A stretch of DNA of 64,000 nt from Bin87 sp965204905 (GTDB taxonomy: Bacteria > Chloroflexota > Dehalococcoidia > Lucifugimonadales > UBA3495). The translations under genes were made by a program, and so were the position numbers. Below the pieces are notes generated by a model, which ran no database searches, had not been told where the DNA came from, and was given only the letters and a program-made list of their open reading frames with translations. The DNA lies in assembly GCA_965204905.1 (NCBI GenBank), contig OZ242042.1:3286001-3350000 (forward strand). Reading direction: 5' to 3'. Position 1 is the stretch's first letter. The number at the start of each line of letters is the position of its first letter. Shown here in pieces: positions 33,735 to 42,126 of this stretch.

Positions 33735-35207
33735 ATGACTACCAAATCCGCAGCCCAGGTGGGCGGCTCGCTGTACTTCGGCTGGTACATCGTCGCCACC
33801 TGCTTTTTTGTGGCGTTCCTGTCCATACCGGGACGGCAGGGGTTCGGCCTGTTCGTAACGGAGATGGAGCCGACCTTCGGCTGGAACCGCGCCGACATCT
33901 CCTGGGTGGGTTCGGTCGGATTCCTCATCAACGGGGCGATGCAGCCGATCATGGGGGCGCTGTTCGACAAGTACGGGCCGCGCAAAGTGTTCGGGTTCGG
34001 CCTGGTAATCATGGGCCTGGCCATCATGAGCCTGGCGTTCATTCGGGACCTTGACGCCACACTGCCCCTGGGATTCGTGAACATACCCCTGGACCTGCTG
34101 TGGTTCATCGCGGTGTTCTCAATAATAGTGAACACGTGCCTCAGCGCGGCGTCGATCACAAACATGCTGGCGCTGGTGGTGCGATGGTTCCAGCGCAAGC
34201 GCAGCAAGGCCGCGGCGCTGGCGTCGTGCGGCACGTCCATCGGCGGCTTGCTCACCATACCCTTCGCCGCGTACCTGATGGGCGTCATCGACTCGTCCGG
34301 CATCGCGTGGGGCGACTCGGTGCTGGTGGGCTGGCGGACGGTGTGGTTCCTGCTGGGCATGGTGGTCGTGTTCGCGGCCGCGCCGCTGGCGGTGTTCTTC
34401 CTGCGGCCGAGCCCGGCGGAGATGGGCCTTAACCCCGACGGCGACCCCAACCCCGAGGACACTCCGGCGGGGTCCGCGCCGGCTCCTCGTGCGACGGGAG
34501 CCTACGAGGTGGATAGCTGGCGCAAGTGCTTCAAGACGGCCCCGATGTGGCAACTGTCGGGCGCGTACGTGGTGTGCGGCATAACCACCGGGCTGCTCAG
34601 CATCCACTTCATCCCGTATGCCGAGGACGTGCTGCCGGCCCAAGTAAACTTCCTGGGCGGCGTTTGGGACGAGAAGGTTTTCGCCGGCCTGATCTTCGGC
34701 ATCATGACGGGGCTGAACGCGGCCGGCGTCATCATCACCGGATTCTTGGGCGACCGGATCCGGCGCAAGAACGTGCTGGCGGTGGTGTACGCCACGCGCG
34801 GAGTGGCGTTCATGTGCCTGGTGTTCCTGCCGCTGTTCGGCTACGGAATGCTGGGGCTGATCATGTTCGCGCTGCTGTCGGGCATGTCGTGGGTGGCCAG
34901 CGTGCCGCTGACCTCCACGCTGACGGCGGACGTGTACGGGTTCCGGGCGCTGGGGACCATCAGCGGATGGGTGTTCTTCGCACATCAGATCGGCTCGTTC
35001 TTCAGCATCCAGTTCGCCGGTTATGCCTACGTCTGGTTCAACGAGAGCTACTTCTGGCCGTTCCTGATTGCCGGCTTGACGCTGATTCCGGCGACGATCA
35101 TGGCCTTCAGCATCAACGAGTACCAGTATTCGGGGCGGTACAACAGCCTGCCCGCCGATGGCAGTCCCCAACTGGCAACGGCGGGGGCCGGCCCGCGCGC
35201 GTACTAG
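33735..35207 (+). CDS. MFS transporter
   Basis: 490 residues with about 12 membrane segments, such as GWYIVATCFFVAFLSIPGRQ, VLVGWRTVWFLLGMVVVFAA and FLIAGLTLIPATIMAFSINE. The interdomain loop around residues 230-260 is hydrophilic (SPAEMGLNPDGDPNPEDTPA). It resembles oxalate/formate-antiporter-like MFS members of the same type as the 51032 gene, so the two are probably paralogues. Substrate unknown. AAGGGGG precedes the ATG. Confidence 0.88.
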   Translation: MTTKSAAQVGGSLYFGWYIVATCFFVAFLSIPGRQGFGLFVTEMEPTFGWNRADISWVGSVGFLINGAMQPIMGALFDKYGPRKVFGFGLVIMGLAIMSLAFIRDLDATLPLGFVNIPLDLLWFIAVFSIIVNTCLSAASITNMLALVVRWFQRKRSKAAALASCGTSIGGLLTIPFAAYLMGVIDSSGIAWGDSVLVGWRTVWFLLGMVVVFAAAPLAVFFLRPSPAEMGLNPDGDPNPEDTPAGSAPAPRATGAYEVDSWRKCFKTAPMWQLSGAYVVCGITTGLLSIHFIPYAEDVLPAQVNFLGGVWDEKVFAGLIFGIMTGLNAAGVIITGFLGDRIRRKNVLAVVYATRGVAFMCLVFLPLFGYGMLGLIMFALLSGMSWVASVPLTSTLTADVYGFRALGTISGWVFFAHQIGSFFSIQFAGYAYVWFNESYFWPFLIAGLTLIPATIMAFSINEYQYSGRYNSLPADGSPQLATAGAGPRAY

Positions 35208-35221
35208 CCCCGCCGAAAATA

Positions 35222-35300
35222 CCGTCATTCCCGCGCCGGCGGGAATCCAGAAGTCTTTGTTGAGCACGGCGCTGGATTCCTGCTTTCGCAGGAATGACGG
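35222..35300. repeat. Pair of inverted GATTCC-type palindromic repeats
   Basis: GTCATTCCCGCGCCGGCGGG (35224-35243) and, inverted, GATTCCTGCTTTCGCAGGAA (35275-35294). Each is a hairpin and the pair can also fold on itself. It follows the MFS gene and may act as a terminator. Confidence 0.65.
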
Positions 35301-35339
35301 ATTAACTCCGCAAATGCCCGGTTTGTTAACGGTGGCAGC

Positions 35340-35594
35340 ATGATAGACGCCGTTTTGAGTATCATTCTGGCAGCGGGCCTCCACCACGGGGAGGCGGACC
35401 CGACGCTGCTGGGATGGATCATGACCGCCCTGAGCCACATCCTGCTGGGGACGCTGGGGTTCACCGAGCTTACGGTGGTCATCATCATCGGGATCATCAT
35501 ACTGGCGATGCCGGCGCTGATCGTGGTAGCGTACTGGGCGAACACGCGGGGCAGCAGACGAACTTCCGGCGACACCCATACCCGCTCATCCTGA
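35340..35594 (+). CDS. Small membrane protein (possible)
   Basis: 84 residues. One strong membrane segment, FTELTVVIIIGIIILAMPAL (about residues 41-60), follows a weaker hydrophobic N-terminus (VLSIILAAGL). The tail is basic, RGSRRTSG, then ends THTRSS. The final codons and stop come from a truncated copy of the CGCTCATCCTGA repeat, as in modA. No family recognised, and the start lies in repeat-rich DNA, so the gene is tentative. Confidence 0.45.
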   Translation: MIDAVLSIILAAGLHHGEADPTLLGWIMTALSHILLGTLGFTELTVVIIIGIIILAMPALIVVAYWANTRGSRRTSGDTHTRSS

Positions 35595-35637
35595 GAACGA
35601 AATTGCCATCCGCCTATGGCGGACGCTCGCAGTGACA
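35579..35637. repeat. Truncated CCCGCTCATCCTGAG repeat and GATTGCC-type repeat
   Basis: CCCGCTCATCCTGAGAACG begins at 35581 and is followed by AAATTGCCATCCGCCTATGG and ACGCTCGCAGTGAC. The latter is a diverged copy of the GATTGCC...GCAATGAC element. Confidence 0.5.
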
Positions 35638-35836
35638 AACTGGGTACGTGTAGGATTCGCAAATGCTTGCCGGCGGCGTTGAATGGGAGTAAGATAGCGT
35701 GCGCTGCCATAGTCGTTACTGGCTGGCCGTCCGCACACTGGAGAGGCCCGCGATCCGGGCGGTCGGCACGATTATCGTCGGCGGTGGCAGGGGAACCGCA
35801 AGGCCGCTGACAAACCGGAGGAGGTAACAAACCGAT

Positions 35837-36031
35837 ATGTTCGACAAGAATTCGCTGGATGCGCTGTTTGAAGAGCTGAGAGACGAGTTCGAGCTGGAGA
35901 CCGACTGGGAAGACATCCAACGTGACGCGCATCTGGCGGTGGCATACGCCGACGCCGGCGTCCTGGATGACCAGAAGGGCGGCCTGGATTCGCGTATCGT
36001 AGAGTTCGTGGAGCGGCACAATCCGGGCTAG
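35837..36031 (+). CDS. Small acidic hypothetical protein
   Basis: 64 residues, strongly acidic: MFDKNSLDALFEELRDEFEL, then ETDWEDIQRDAHLAVAYADA. GGAGGTAAC lies 9 bases before the ATG and a terminator-like hairpin follows at 36056, so a translated gene is likely. Family unknown; no membrane or zinc feature. Confidence 0.55.
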   Translation: MFDKNSLDALFEELRDEFELETDWEDIQRDAHLAVAYADAGVLDDQKGGLDSRIVEFVERHNPG

Positions 36032-36055
36032 TCGGCCGGAACATCGCCAATGGAA

Positions 36056-36083
36056 AACCCCGCAGGTGTATGCCGGCGGGGTT
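36056..36083. terminator. Bidirectional hairpin after 35837 gene
   Basis: AACCCCGC pairs with GCGGGGTT around a 12-base loop. It is flanked by AAAA on the left and CTTTC on the right, and separates the plus-strand small gene from the minus-strand 36107 gene. Confidence 0.65.
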
Positions 36084-36106
36084 CTTTCGTCTTAGGGGTG
36101 CTTGCG

Positions 36107-36469
36107 CTACCGGGATTCCAGGGCTTCAGCCAACTTCGTCAAAGTTTCATCAACGTTTAAGACGGAACTGCGGACTAGGTCATACAGATGCTGTAGTTGC
36201 TGAGCCTGCTCTTGGGTTATGCGTCGGCCAGCCGGCACCGTATCAGAAGAGTTCTCTGATTCCAAGACTGCTACCGTAGCGCCTTCTTCCCGGTCTTGTA
36301 TCTCGAGGCGATAGGATTCGAATGTGCGCCCGTGGAGTTGACGCAACACCACCGAGATTGCATCTACCGACGTGATGAAGCTATCCGGTCGTATGGAAGC
36401 GCTCCATGTCAGTTTGCCCTCAGCTGTTCGCTGAATCAGTCCATCCAGGATTCTATCTAATTCGTTCAT
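36107..36469 (-). CDS. Hypothetical protein
   Basis: 120 residues, less GC-rich than neighbours. Sequence is alpha/beta: MNELDRILDGLIQRTAEGKL, then VLRQLHGRTFESYRLEIQD and a C-terminal helical part VLNVDETLTKLAEALESR. Not recognised. The ATG is preceded by an AT-rich stretch, and it converges on the 35837 gene through the shared hairpin. Confidence 0.55.
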   Translation of the reverse strand: MNELDRILDGLIQRTAEGKLTWSASIRPDSFITSVDAISVVLRQLHGRTFESYRLEIQDREEGATVAVLESENSSDTVPAGRRITQEQAQQLQHLYDLVRSSVLNVDETLTKLAEALESR

Positions 36470-36606
36470 TTTAATGAAATTATGACGCCGGTTATGCTGA
36501 CCAAACCGCCCCAGTTGGCTGCAACGAAGTCAATCATACACCCCGATTATAGCCTCTTTCCCTGCTTCTGGTTTGGTTTTGCCAGATTATGCTTATGAGA
36601 TTCAAG

Positions 36607-36632
36607 GAACTCGCCAGCAGCGCCGGCGGGTT
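36607..36632. terminator. GAACTCGCC hairpin
   Basis: GAACTCGCC pairs with GGCGGGTTC (one G-T pair) just after the stop of the 36642 dehydrogenase on the minus strand. The U-tract is weak. Confidence 0.4.
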
Positions 36633-36641
36633 CTTGTCGAT

Positions 36642-37631
36642 TTAGGGCGTTGAACCAAGCGCCTCCGGGTTAGCGCACGCCTCCATTGGTTCCCCCTGCA
36701 AGCCGGCGACGAGGTTGCGGGCGGCGAGTTTCATGGTGTTGAGGCGGGTGGGAAGCGCCGCGCTGCCGATGTGCGGCGTGATGACCAGATTGTCCAGCGT
36801 GAGCAGCGGGTCGTCGGGGGCGATGGGTTCGGGCGAGGTGACGTCCAGGGCGGCCCGTGCGATCTGTCGGTCGCGCAGGGCCTCGTAGAGCGCCGCCGGG
36901 TCCACTACGGGGCCGCGCGAGACGTTGATGAGGATGCCGGTGGGTTTCATCATGACCAGCTGCGGGCCGCTGATCAGGTGGTGCGTCTCCGGCGTGAGCG
37001 GTACGCTGAGGATGACGAAATCGGCCTGGGCCAGCAGGTCGGAGAACTCGGCGTAGCGGATGCCGTACTCGGCCTCAGCGTCGGGATACCGGGTGCGGGA
37101 GTGGTACACGATGTCCATGTCGAACCCGCGGGCGCGGCGGGCGATTTCCCGGCCAATCTGACCCAGGCCGACGATGCCCAGGCAGGCTTCATGGACGTCC
37201 TGCCCCAGCCAGTGGGTTGGATGGAACTGGATTTGCCAGCCGCCACCGCGCAGCCAACGCTCGCTCTCCGACGTCCGGCGGGCCGCGCCCAGGAGCAGCG
37301 CGAAGGCCAGGTCGGCGGTGGACTTGGCGAGCACGCCCGGAGTGTACCCAACGGGTATGCCGCGTCGGGTGGCCTCGGCTACGTCAACGTTATCCAGGCC
37401 GACGGCCAGTTGGCTGATGACACGCAGGTTGGGCGCAGCGTCGAGCAGGGCAGCGTCCACCCGGTCCATGATGGTGGTAAGGATGCCGTCGGCGTCGGTC
37501 ACGAGGCCGTGGAGTTCCGACACCGACGGGGGAGTCTCCTCAGGCCACACCTCAACATCGGCCGCCACGCGGATGATGTCGATAGCGTCGGGCAAGAGAG
37601 CGCGGGTTACCAGTGCTTTGGGACGAGTCAT
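36642..37631 (-). CDS. D-2-hydroxyacid dehydrogenase
   Basis: 329 residues. The NAD-binding fold is GIVGLGQIGREIARRARGFD (about residue 150). Active-site residues are Arg in INVSRGPVVDPAALYEALRD, Glu in ALDVTSPEPIAPDDPLL and His in LVITPHIGSAALPTR, the set used by glycerate, glyoxylate and phosphoglycerate dehydrogenases. It oxidises or reduces a 2-hydroxyacid/2-oxoacid pair; the substrate is not fixed by sequence. The hairpin at 36607 follows its stop. Confidence 0.9.
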   Translation of the reverse strand: MTRPKALVTRALLPDAIDIIRVAADVEVWPEETPPSVSELHGLVTDADGILTTIMDRVDAALLDAAPNLRVISQLAVGLDNVDVAEATRRGIPVGYTPGVLAKSTADLAFALLLGAARRTSESERWLRGGGWQIQFHPTHWLGQDVHEACLGIVGLGQIGREIARRARGFDMDIVYHSRTRYPDAEAEYGIRYAEFSDLLAQADFVILSVPLTPETHHLISGPQLVMMKPTGILINVSRGPVVDPAALYEALRDRQIARAALDVTSPEPIAPDDPLLTLDNLVITPHIGSAALPTRLNTMKLAARNLVAGLQGEPMEACANPEALGSTP

Positions 37632-37692
37632 AGCAATTCACCGTTGGATGATATGGTGCTATGTACATTGTAACCGGGGAAGGCGGATGAAA

Positions 37693-37728
37693 AACAACAG
37701 GCCCCGCGAAAGTGCGGGGCCTGTTGTT
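37693..37728. terminator. Perfect 15-bp terminator hairpin
   Basis: AACAACAGGCCCCGC, loop GAAAGT, GCGGGGCCTGTTGTT. It sits 20 bases after the 37748 gene stop (minus strand); an A-run at 37690-37694 becomes a U-run on that strand. Rho-independent terminator. Confidence 0.75.
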
Positions 37729-37747
37729 ACATCCGAATGCGCTGGGT

Positions 37748-38050
37748 TTAGACGTGGGGGCCGCGGACGCGGACGTAACCGTTGTGCTCGGCGATGTCGC
37801 GACGTAGCCGTTCCTGATCGGTCATGCCGGGGCCGGTAAGAGCATCCCAGATGCGAGCCAGCGTGGCGGCGATCATCGTGTGGAGCAACGGGCGCCGGGG
37901 CGCATCCCACTGCTTGAGCAACTCAGCCGGGGTTTCCGGGACGGCGGAGACGTCCATCGGAGCGGAGGCGGGAGCGGCCGCGGCGGGCTCAACGACCGGA
38001 GCGGCCACAACGGCGCTGGATTCGGTTTCTCGGTTCAGGGTAGTGACCAT
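37748..38050 (-). CDS. Small alanine/proline-rich protein
   Basis: 100 residues. The N-terminal half is low-complexity (VVAAPVVEPAAAAPASAPMD), the C-terminal half is ordered: TPAELLKQWDAPRRPLLHTM, DQERLRRDIAEHNGYVRVRG. AGGAGG lies just upstream of the ATG. A strong terminator follows. Family not recognised. Confidence 0.5.
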   Translation of the reverse strand: MVTTLNRETESSAVVAAPVVEPAAAAPASAPMDVSAVPETPAELLKQWDAPRRPLLHTMIAATLARIWDALTGPGMTDQERLRRDIAEHNGYVRVRGPHV

Positions 38051-38167
38051 TATTTTTCCTCCTGTTCGGATAATGTCAATCCTTGTTTATCTATATTAAT
38101 GATATGCTTCGATTGGTATTGCGTCAACAGATATTTTACTATATTTAGTATCTTATAGTACGATATT

Positions 38168-38264
38168 ACGGGCTGGGAAATCGGGCAGGCGTAATGGCTC
38201 TGACTCGGCTCTGCGGTCACGCCGTATTGCCGAAGCGCGGATACGGGAATTGGAAGGCCGCTGA
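38168..38264 (+). pseudogene. Remnant C-terminus of a Uma2 gene
   Basis: The frame ending TGA 38262-38264 reads RRIAEARIRELEGR, the same coiled tail seen at the end of the 1917 Uma2 protein (AEARIRELEERL). No Uma2 core lies upstream; the DNA before it (38085-38165) is AT-rich and unrelated. It looks like a leftover of a deleted copy. Only the tail supports it. Confidence 0.4.
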
Positions 38265-38274
38265 TTGACGGCCG

Positions 38275-39741
38275 CTACAGCGCCAGCTTGCCGGGGTTCA
38301 TTATGCCGGCGGGGTCCAGGGCGCGCTTGATGTCCCGCATGGCGTCGCGGTTGGCGCCGAGTTCGCGCTCCAGCAAGTGATGCAGCTTGATGCCGACGCC
38401 GTGGCAGTACTCCATGACGCCGCCCATGTCCTGGGCCAGGGTGAGCACCTCGTCCACGCCGGCGGCCAGGTTGGCGCGCACATCGGCATCGTAATCGTCG
38501 CGACCGTTGACGCGGCGGTCGCCATCCGGCACCACCAGCATGGAGAAGAACTCAGGGCGGCTCCAAAGGCAGTACTCAACCACGTGGATCCTGCGAGCCG
38601 CCAGCATTTCATCGGCGCGCTGACGGTATTCCAGCACCTTATTGGTGGGCAGGCTCATGTGGAGATAGTCGAAGGTGCGCCCCCATTGTCGTCGCCAGCG
38701 TTCGGTCCGGGGGCGGCCCAAAGCGGTCTCGCGATAGTTGAGGGCGGAATCGTGACGTCGTTTCCAGTAGTCCAGGGTGGGTTCCGGGTCAATTTCCCAG
38801 CCGCCGACCGCTGCGCAAACCGATTTGGTCCTCTCCAAGGCGGCGTCAACGCCCTCGCGGTAGCCCTCGAAGAGCAGGTGCAGCAAGATGCCCTCATCGT
38901 CTTCGGTCAGGTCCAGCAGGGCCGGTCGGATGCCCAGCGCCATCATTTCCGAGACGGCGGCGAAGCCATCGGCGAAATCGGCGAACTCCCAAGTGGCGAA
39001 GGCGTTGGCCTCGGGCTGGCGGAATACCTTGACGGTGGCGCGGGTGATGACGCCGAAGACGCCTTCCGCGCCGATGAACAGATGGTTGAGATTGGGGCCG
39101 GTGGACTGCTTGGGCACGGGTCGGGTCTCGATAACTCGGCCGTCGGGCAGCACGACTTCCAGCGCGACCACTTGGTCACCCATGGGGCCGAATGCGGAGG
39201 CGCGGTAGCCGACGCCATTGGTGGAGATGGTTCCGGCGACGGTGGCAATGGGGACGCTGTAGGGGTCGTGGCCGGGCATCAGGCCGTAGGGTTTCAGGCC
39301 ATCGTAAAGGTCCTGCAGGACCATGCCGGCCTCTACCTCGGCAGTGAGCGACGACGGGTCAACCTTCAGCAGGCGGTTGAGCCGGCCAACGTCCAGGATG
39401 ATGCCGCCCTGGACGGGGAGAATGCCGCCCATGACGCCGGTGCCGCCGCCGTAGGGGATGACCGGGATGCCGCGTTGTTGGGCAAGAGCAACAACCTGTG
39501 AGACCTGCCGAGTGTCGGCGGGTCGGACGATAATGTCCGCCAGACGGTCAAAAGCGGCGTCGGCGTAGTAGGCGCGGTAGGGGGTGAGAGCGTCGGCAGA
39601 ATAGCGGTCGATGGAATCGGGGTCGGCGAGCACGTACTCCTCGCCGACGATTTGGGCGAGTTGGTCGCCAACGTCACGCCAGTCGATAGGATGGGCAGGG
39701 TTGGGGCTTTCGGACACGGTGAGTGGGTGGGGAACGGTCAC
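38275..39741 (-). CDS. FAD-linked oxidase, glycolate/D-lactate dehydrogenase type
   Basis: 488 residues. The PCMH-type FAD domain shows VIPYGGGTGVMGGILPVQGG and SVPIATVAGTISTNGVGYRA, then PNLNHLFIGAEGVFGVITRA. The C-terminal FAD-oxidase domain ends with the typical IKRALDPAGIMNPGKL. It oxidises a 2-hydroxyacid, such as D-lactate or glycolate, passing electrons to a quinone or flavoprotein; the substrate is unknown. The start overlaps the following coiled-coil gene (39738) by 4 bases, so the two are coupled. It lies near the 36642 hydroxyacid dehydrogenase. Confidence 0.88.
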   Translation of the reverse strand: MTVPHPLTVSESPNPAHPIDWRDVGDQLAQIVGEEYVLADPDSIDRYSADALTPYRAYYADAAFDRLADIIVRPADTRQVSQVVALAQQRGIPVIPYGGGTGVMGGILPVQGGIILDVGRLNRLLKVDPSSLTAEVEAGMVLQDLYDGLKPYGLMPGHDPYSVPIATVAGTISTNGVGYRASAFGPMGDQVVALEVVLPDGRVIETRPVPKQSTGPNLNHLFIGAEGVFGVITRATVKVFRQPEANAFATWEFADFADGFAAVSEMMALGIRPALLDLTEDDEGILLHLLFEGYREGVDAALERTKSVCAAVGGWEIDPEPTLDYWKRRHDSALNYRETALGRPRTERWRRQWGRTFDYLHMSLPTNKVLEYRQRADEMLAARRIHVVEYCLWSRPEFFSMLVVPDGDRRVNGRDDYDADVRANLAAGVDEVLTLAQDMGGVMEYCHGVGIKLHHLLERELGANRDAMRDIKRALDPAGIMNPGKLAL

Positions 39742-40196
39742 AGCGGATTGCGGAACGTGGCCTGGCCGGTTTCGTCGTGGCTGTGGGCAGTCAGGGCCGT
39801 CAACACCTGCTCATGGTTGCGTCGCATTTCTTCTCGCATATCGCGCATTTCTTCTCGCATCGCCTGCATATCCGCGCGCGTTTGTTCTCTGAATTCGCGC
39901 ATATCGGCGCGCATTTCCTCCCGGAAGCTGTTCATATCGGCGCGCATTTCCTCCCGGAAGCTGTTCATATCGGCGCGCATTTCCTCCCGGAAGTTACTCA
40001 TATCGGCGCGCATTTCCTCTCGAACGTTATGTACCTCTTGCGCGACCTGTTCAATACGTCCATCAAGTCGCTCAACCCGCTTGTCGATCTGGTCAACCTG
40101 GGATGTAAGTCGGCCCAAGCGGAACAAACCGCCTCCGACTACGATAAGAATGGAAAGCAGCAGCGCACCTGCTGCGATTGTCGTTGCATCAGTCAT
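39738..40196 (-). CDS. Membrane-anchored coiled-coil protein with 11-residue repeats
   Basis: 152 residues. One membrane segment, TIAAGALLLSILIVVGGGLF (residues 6-25), then a continuous coil. From about residue 60 the coil consists of the 11-residue unit FREEMRADMNS repeated several times with small changes, encoded by a 33-bp DNA repeat. Such hendecad repeats form right-handed coiled coils. Precedes the FAD oxidase by a 4-base overlap. Function unknown; similar in design to the 60113 protein. Confidence 0.65.
   Translation of the reverse strand: MTDATTIAAGALLLSILIVVGGGLFRLGRLTSQVDQIDKRVERLDGRIEQVAQEVHNVREEMRADMSNFREEMRADMNSFREEMRADMNSFREEMRADMREFREQTRADMQAMREEMRDMREEMRRNHEQVLTALTAHSHDETGQATFRNPL
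39901..40020. repeat. 33-bp tandem repeat inside the coiled-coil gene
   Basis: Unit begins ATATCGGCGCGCATTTCCTC; copies start at 39901, 39934, 39967 and 40000 (last one partial). It keeps the reading frame and gives 11-residue repeats. Copies 1 and 2 are identical. Confidence 0.85.
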
Positions 40197-40240
40197 GGTG
40201 TCAGAGCGACTCCGAATTAGCGTTGACTATATGCCGTGTA

Positions 40241-41614
40241 TCAGCTCTGGCTCTGGTATTCCCACTGGGTGCCCTGGGGACCGTCTTCCAGGGTTACGCC
40301 CTGCTCCGCCAGACTGTCGCGGATTTGGTCGGCCAGGGCGAACTGGCGGGCAGCGCGGAGGTCGGAACGGACGGATACCAGCAGGTCGATGAACGGCGCG
40401 GCGGCCAGTTCGTTGGCGCTGCTGGCGCGTTCGGCGAAGGTGAGGCCGAGGACACCGCCCAACTCGCGCAGGGTCGCTTGCCCCTCATCAACGCTTTGGT
40501 CGGCGTCCCGGCCCCGGTTGATGTCGCGGGCCAGGTCGAAAAGGGCGGCCACGGCCTGCGGGGTGTTGAGGTCGTCGTCCATGGCAGTGGTGAACCGGGC
40601 GGCGTGCGACGATGGATCGACCTGCGGGCCGGAGCCGTTGCCGGGCGTCAGGGCGTGGCGGACGCGGTCGAGGCTGCGTTCGATGGCGGCGGCTCCTTCG
40701 TCGCTGTAGGCCAGGGGGCTGCGGTAGTGGCTGCTCAGGAAGTAGAGCCGCATGGCGTCGGGGCTGTAGCGTTCCAGGGCTTCGACCACCGAAACCAGGT
40801 TGCCCAGCGATTTGCTCATCTTGTCGGAGCCTAGCTGGAGCAGGCCGTTGTGCATCCAGTAGCGCGAGAAGGGCTTGGCGCCGGTGTAGCATTCGCTCTG
40901 GGCGATTTCGTTTTCGTGGTGGGGGAACACCAGGTCCTGCCCGCCGCCGTGGATGTCCAACTGCTCGCCCAGATACTCCAGCGACATGGCGGTGCATTCG
41001 ATGTGCCAACCGGGCCGGCCGGGTCCCCAGGGGCTTTCCCAGGACGGTTCGCCTGGCTTGGCTCCCTTCCACAGCACGAAGTCCATGGGGTGCTCTTTGT
41101 TTTCGTCCACTTGGATGCGCGCGCCGGCGATCATGCTGTCCAGGGTGCGGTGGCTGAGTTTGCCGTAGTCGTCCTTGCTGGTGACGCGGAAATAGACGTC
41201 GCCGGCGGCGGGATAGGCGTGGCCGCGGTCAATGAGGCCGGCGATGGCATCAAGGATGCGAGGAATTTCGCGGGTGGCGCGAGGGTATTCGGTGGCGCGC
41301 TGGATGTTGAGGGCGTCCATGGTGCTGAAGTAGTCGCCGATGAACTCCTCGACCAGTTCGTCCTCGGATACGCCGCTCTCCTGGGCCCGCTGGATGATCT
41401 TGTCGTCAACGTCGGTGAAGTTCTGCACGTGGCGCACATTGTAGCCCTTGTGCTCAAGGTAGCGACGCAGCGTGTCGAACACGACGTAGCTGAGAGCGTG
41501 GCCGACGTGGGTTGCAGAGTACGGGGTTACGCCGCAGACGTACATTTTGACTTCGTTGGCGTCGGCGGGGACAAATTCTTCGACCCGTCCGCTCAGAGTG
41601 TTGTAGAGTTTCAT
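40241..41614 (-). CDS. cysS: Cysteinyl-tRNA synthetase
   Basis: 457 residues, normal length. Class I signatures: MYVCGVTPYSATHVGHALSY (HIGH-like HVGH, Cys for zinc) and LGSDKMSKSLGNLVSVVEAL (KMSKS). Zinc ligands Cys/His also appear in WHIECTAMSLEYLG and FPHHENEIAQSECYTG. It charges tRNA-Cys. It is followed on the plus-strand coordinates by ispF, 6 bases away, reading in the same direction (ispF, then cysS). Confidence 0.95.
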   Translation of the reverse strand: MKLYNTLSGRVEEFVPADANEVKMYVCGVTPYSATHVGHALSYVVFDTLRRYLEHKGYNVRHVQNFTDVDDKIIQRAQESGVSEDELVEEFIGDYFSTMDALNIQRATEYPRATREIPRILDAIAGLIDRGHAYPAAGDVYFRVTSKDDYGKLSHRTLDSMIAGARIQVDENKEHPMDFVLWKGAKPGEPSWESPWGPGRPGWHIECTAMSLEYLGEQLDIHGGGQDLVFPHHENEIAQSECYTGAKPFSRYWMHNGLLQLGSDKMSKSLGNLVSVVEALERYSPDAMRLYFLSSHYRSPLAYSDEGAAAIERSLDRVRHALTPGNGSGPQVDPSSHAARFTTAMDDDLNTPQAVAALFDLARDINRGRDADQSVDEGQATLRELGGVLGLTFAERASSANELAAAPFIDLLVSVRSDLRAARQFALADQIRDSLAEQGVTLEDGPQGTQWEYQSQS

Positions 41615-41620
41615 AGATAA

Positions 41621-42100
41621 TCAGAGGCGAGAGAGGAGGGCCACCGCAGTGGCTGCGATGCCTTCTTCCCGTCCGGTGAAGCCCAGGTAGTCGGTGGTGG
41701 TGGCTTTGACGCTGATTTGCGGCGGTTCGACGGACAGGGCGGCGGCGATTTTATCGCGCATTTCCGCCACGTGCGGGGACAGCCGAGGCCGCTGCGCCAG
41801 CATTGTAGCATCAACGTTGACGATGCACCAACCGTCGGCGGCGATGACGCCGGCAGTCCGCTCCAACAATATCAGGCTGCTGATACCGGCCAGGAACGGC
41901 TCGCCGGGCGGGAAGTGCATGCCGATGTCGCCGGCGCCGGCCGCGCCCAACAGCGCGTCGATAATGGCGTGGCTGAGCACGTCGCCGTCGCTGTGACCGG
42001 CAAGGCCGCTGGAGTGGGGAACGGTGACGCCACCCAGGATGAGCGCGCGATCATCGACCAGGGCGTGGGCGTCCACTCCGGTTCCGACGCGGTAGTCCAC
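41621..42100 (-). CDS. ispF: 2-C-methyl-D-erythritol 2,4-cyclodiphosphate synthase
   Basis: 159 residues, standard size. The metal-site DxH is in YRVGTGVDAHAL; His and Asp in GHSDGDVLSHAIIDALLGAA; GDIGMHFPP carries the last active-site loop; and SVKATTTDYLGFTGREEGIA is the conserved end. Fifth enzyme of the MEP isoprenoid pathway. It lies 6 bases upstream of cysS. ispD is 0.6 kb away on the same strand, separated by one small gene. Confidence 0.93.
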   Translation of the reverse strand: MDYRVGTGVDAHALVDDRALILGGVTVPHSSGLAGHSDGDVLSHAIIDALLGAAGAGDIGMHFPPGEPFLAGISSLILLERTAGVIAADGWCIVNVDATMLAQRPRLSPHVAEMRDKIAAALSVEPPQISVKATTTDYLGFTGREEGIAATAVALLSRL

Positions 42101-42126
42101 GGTGCTTCCGCCGTTAGCTTTGAGCG

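Noticed and set aside
39894..40032. Possible CRISPR array
   Set aside because: The 33-bp units are directly adjacent without spacers and keep a coding frame; they build a coiled coil.
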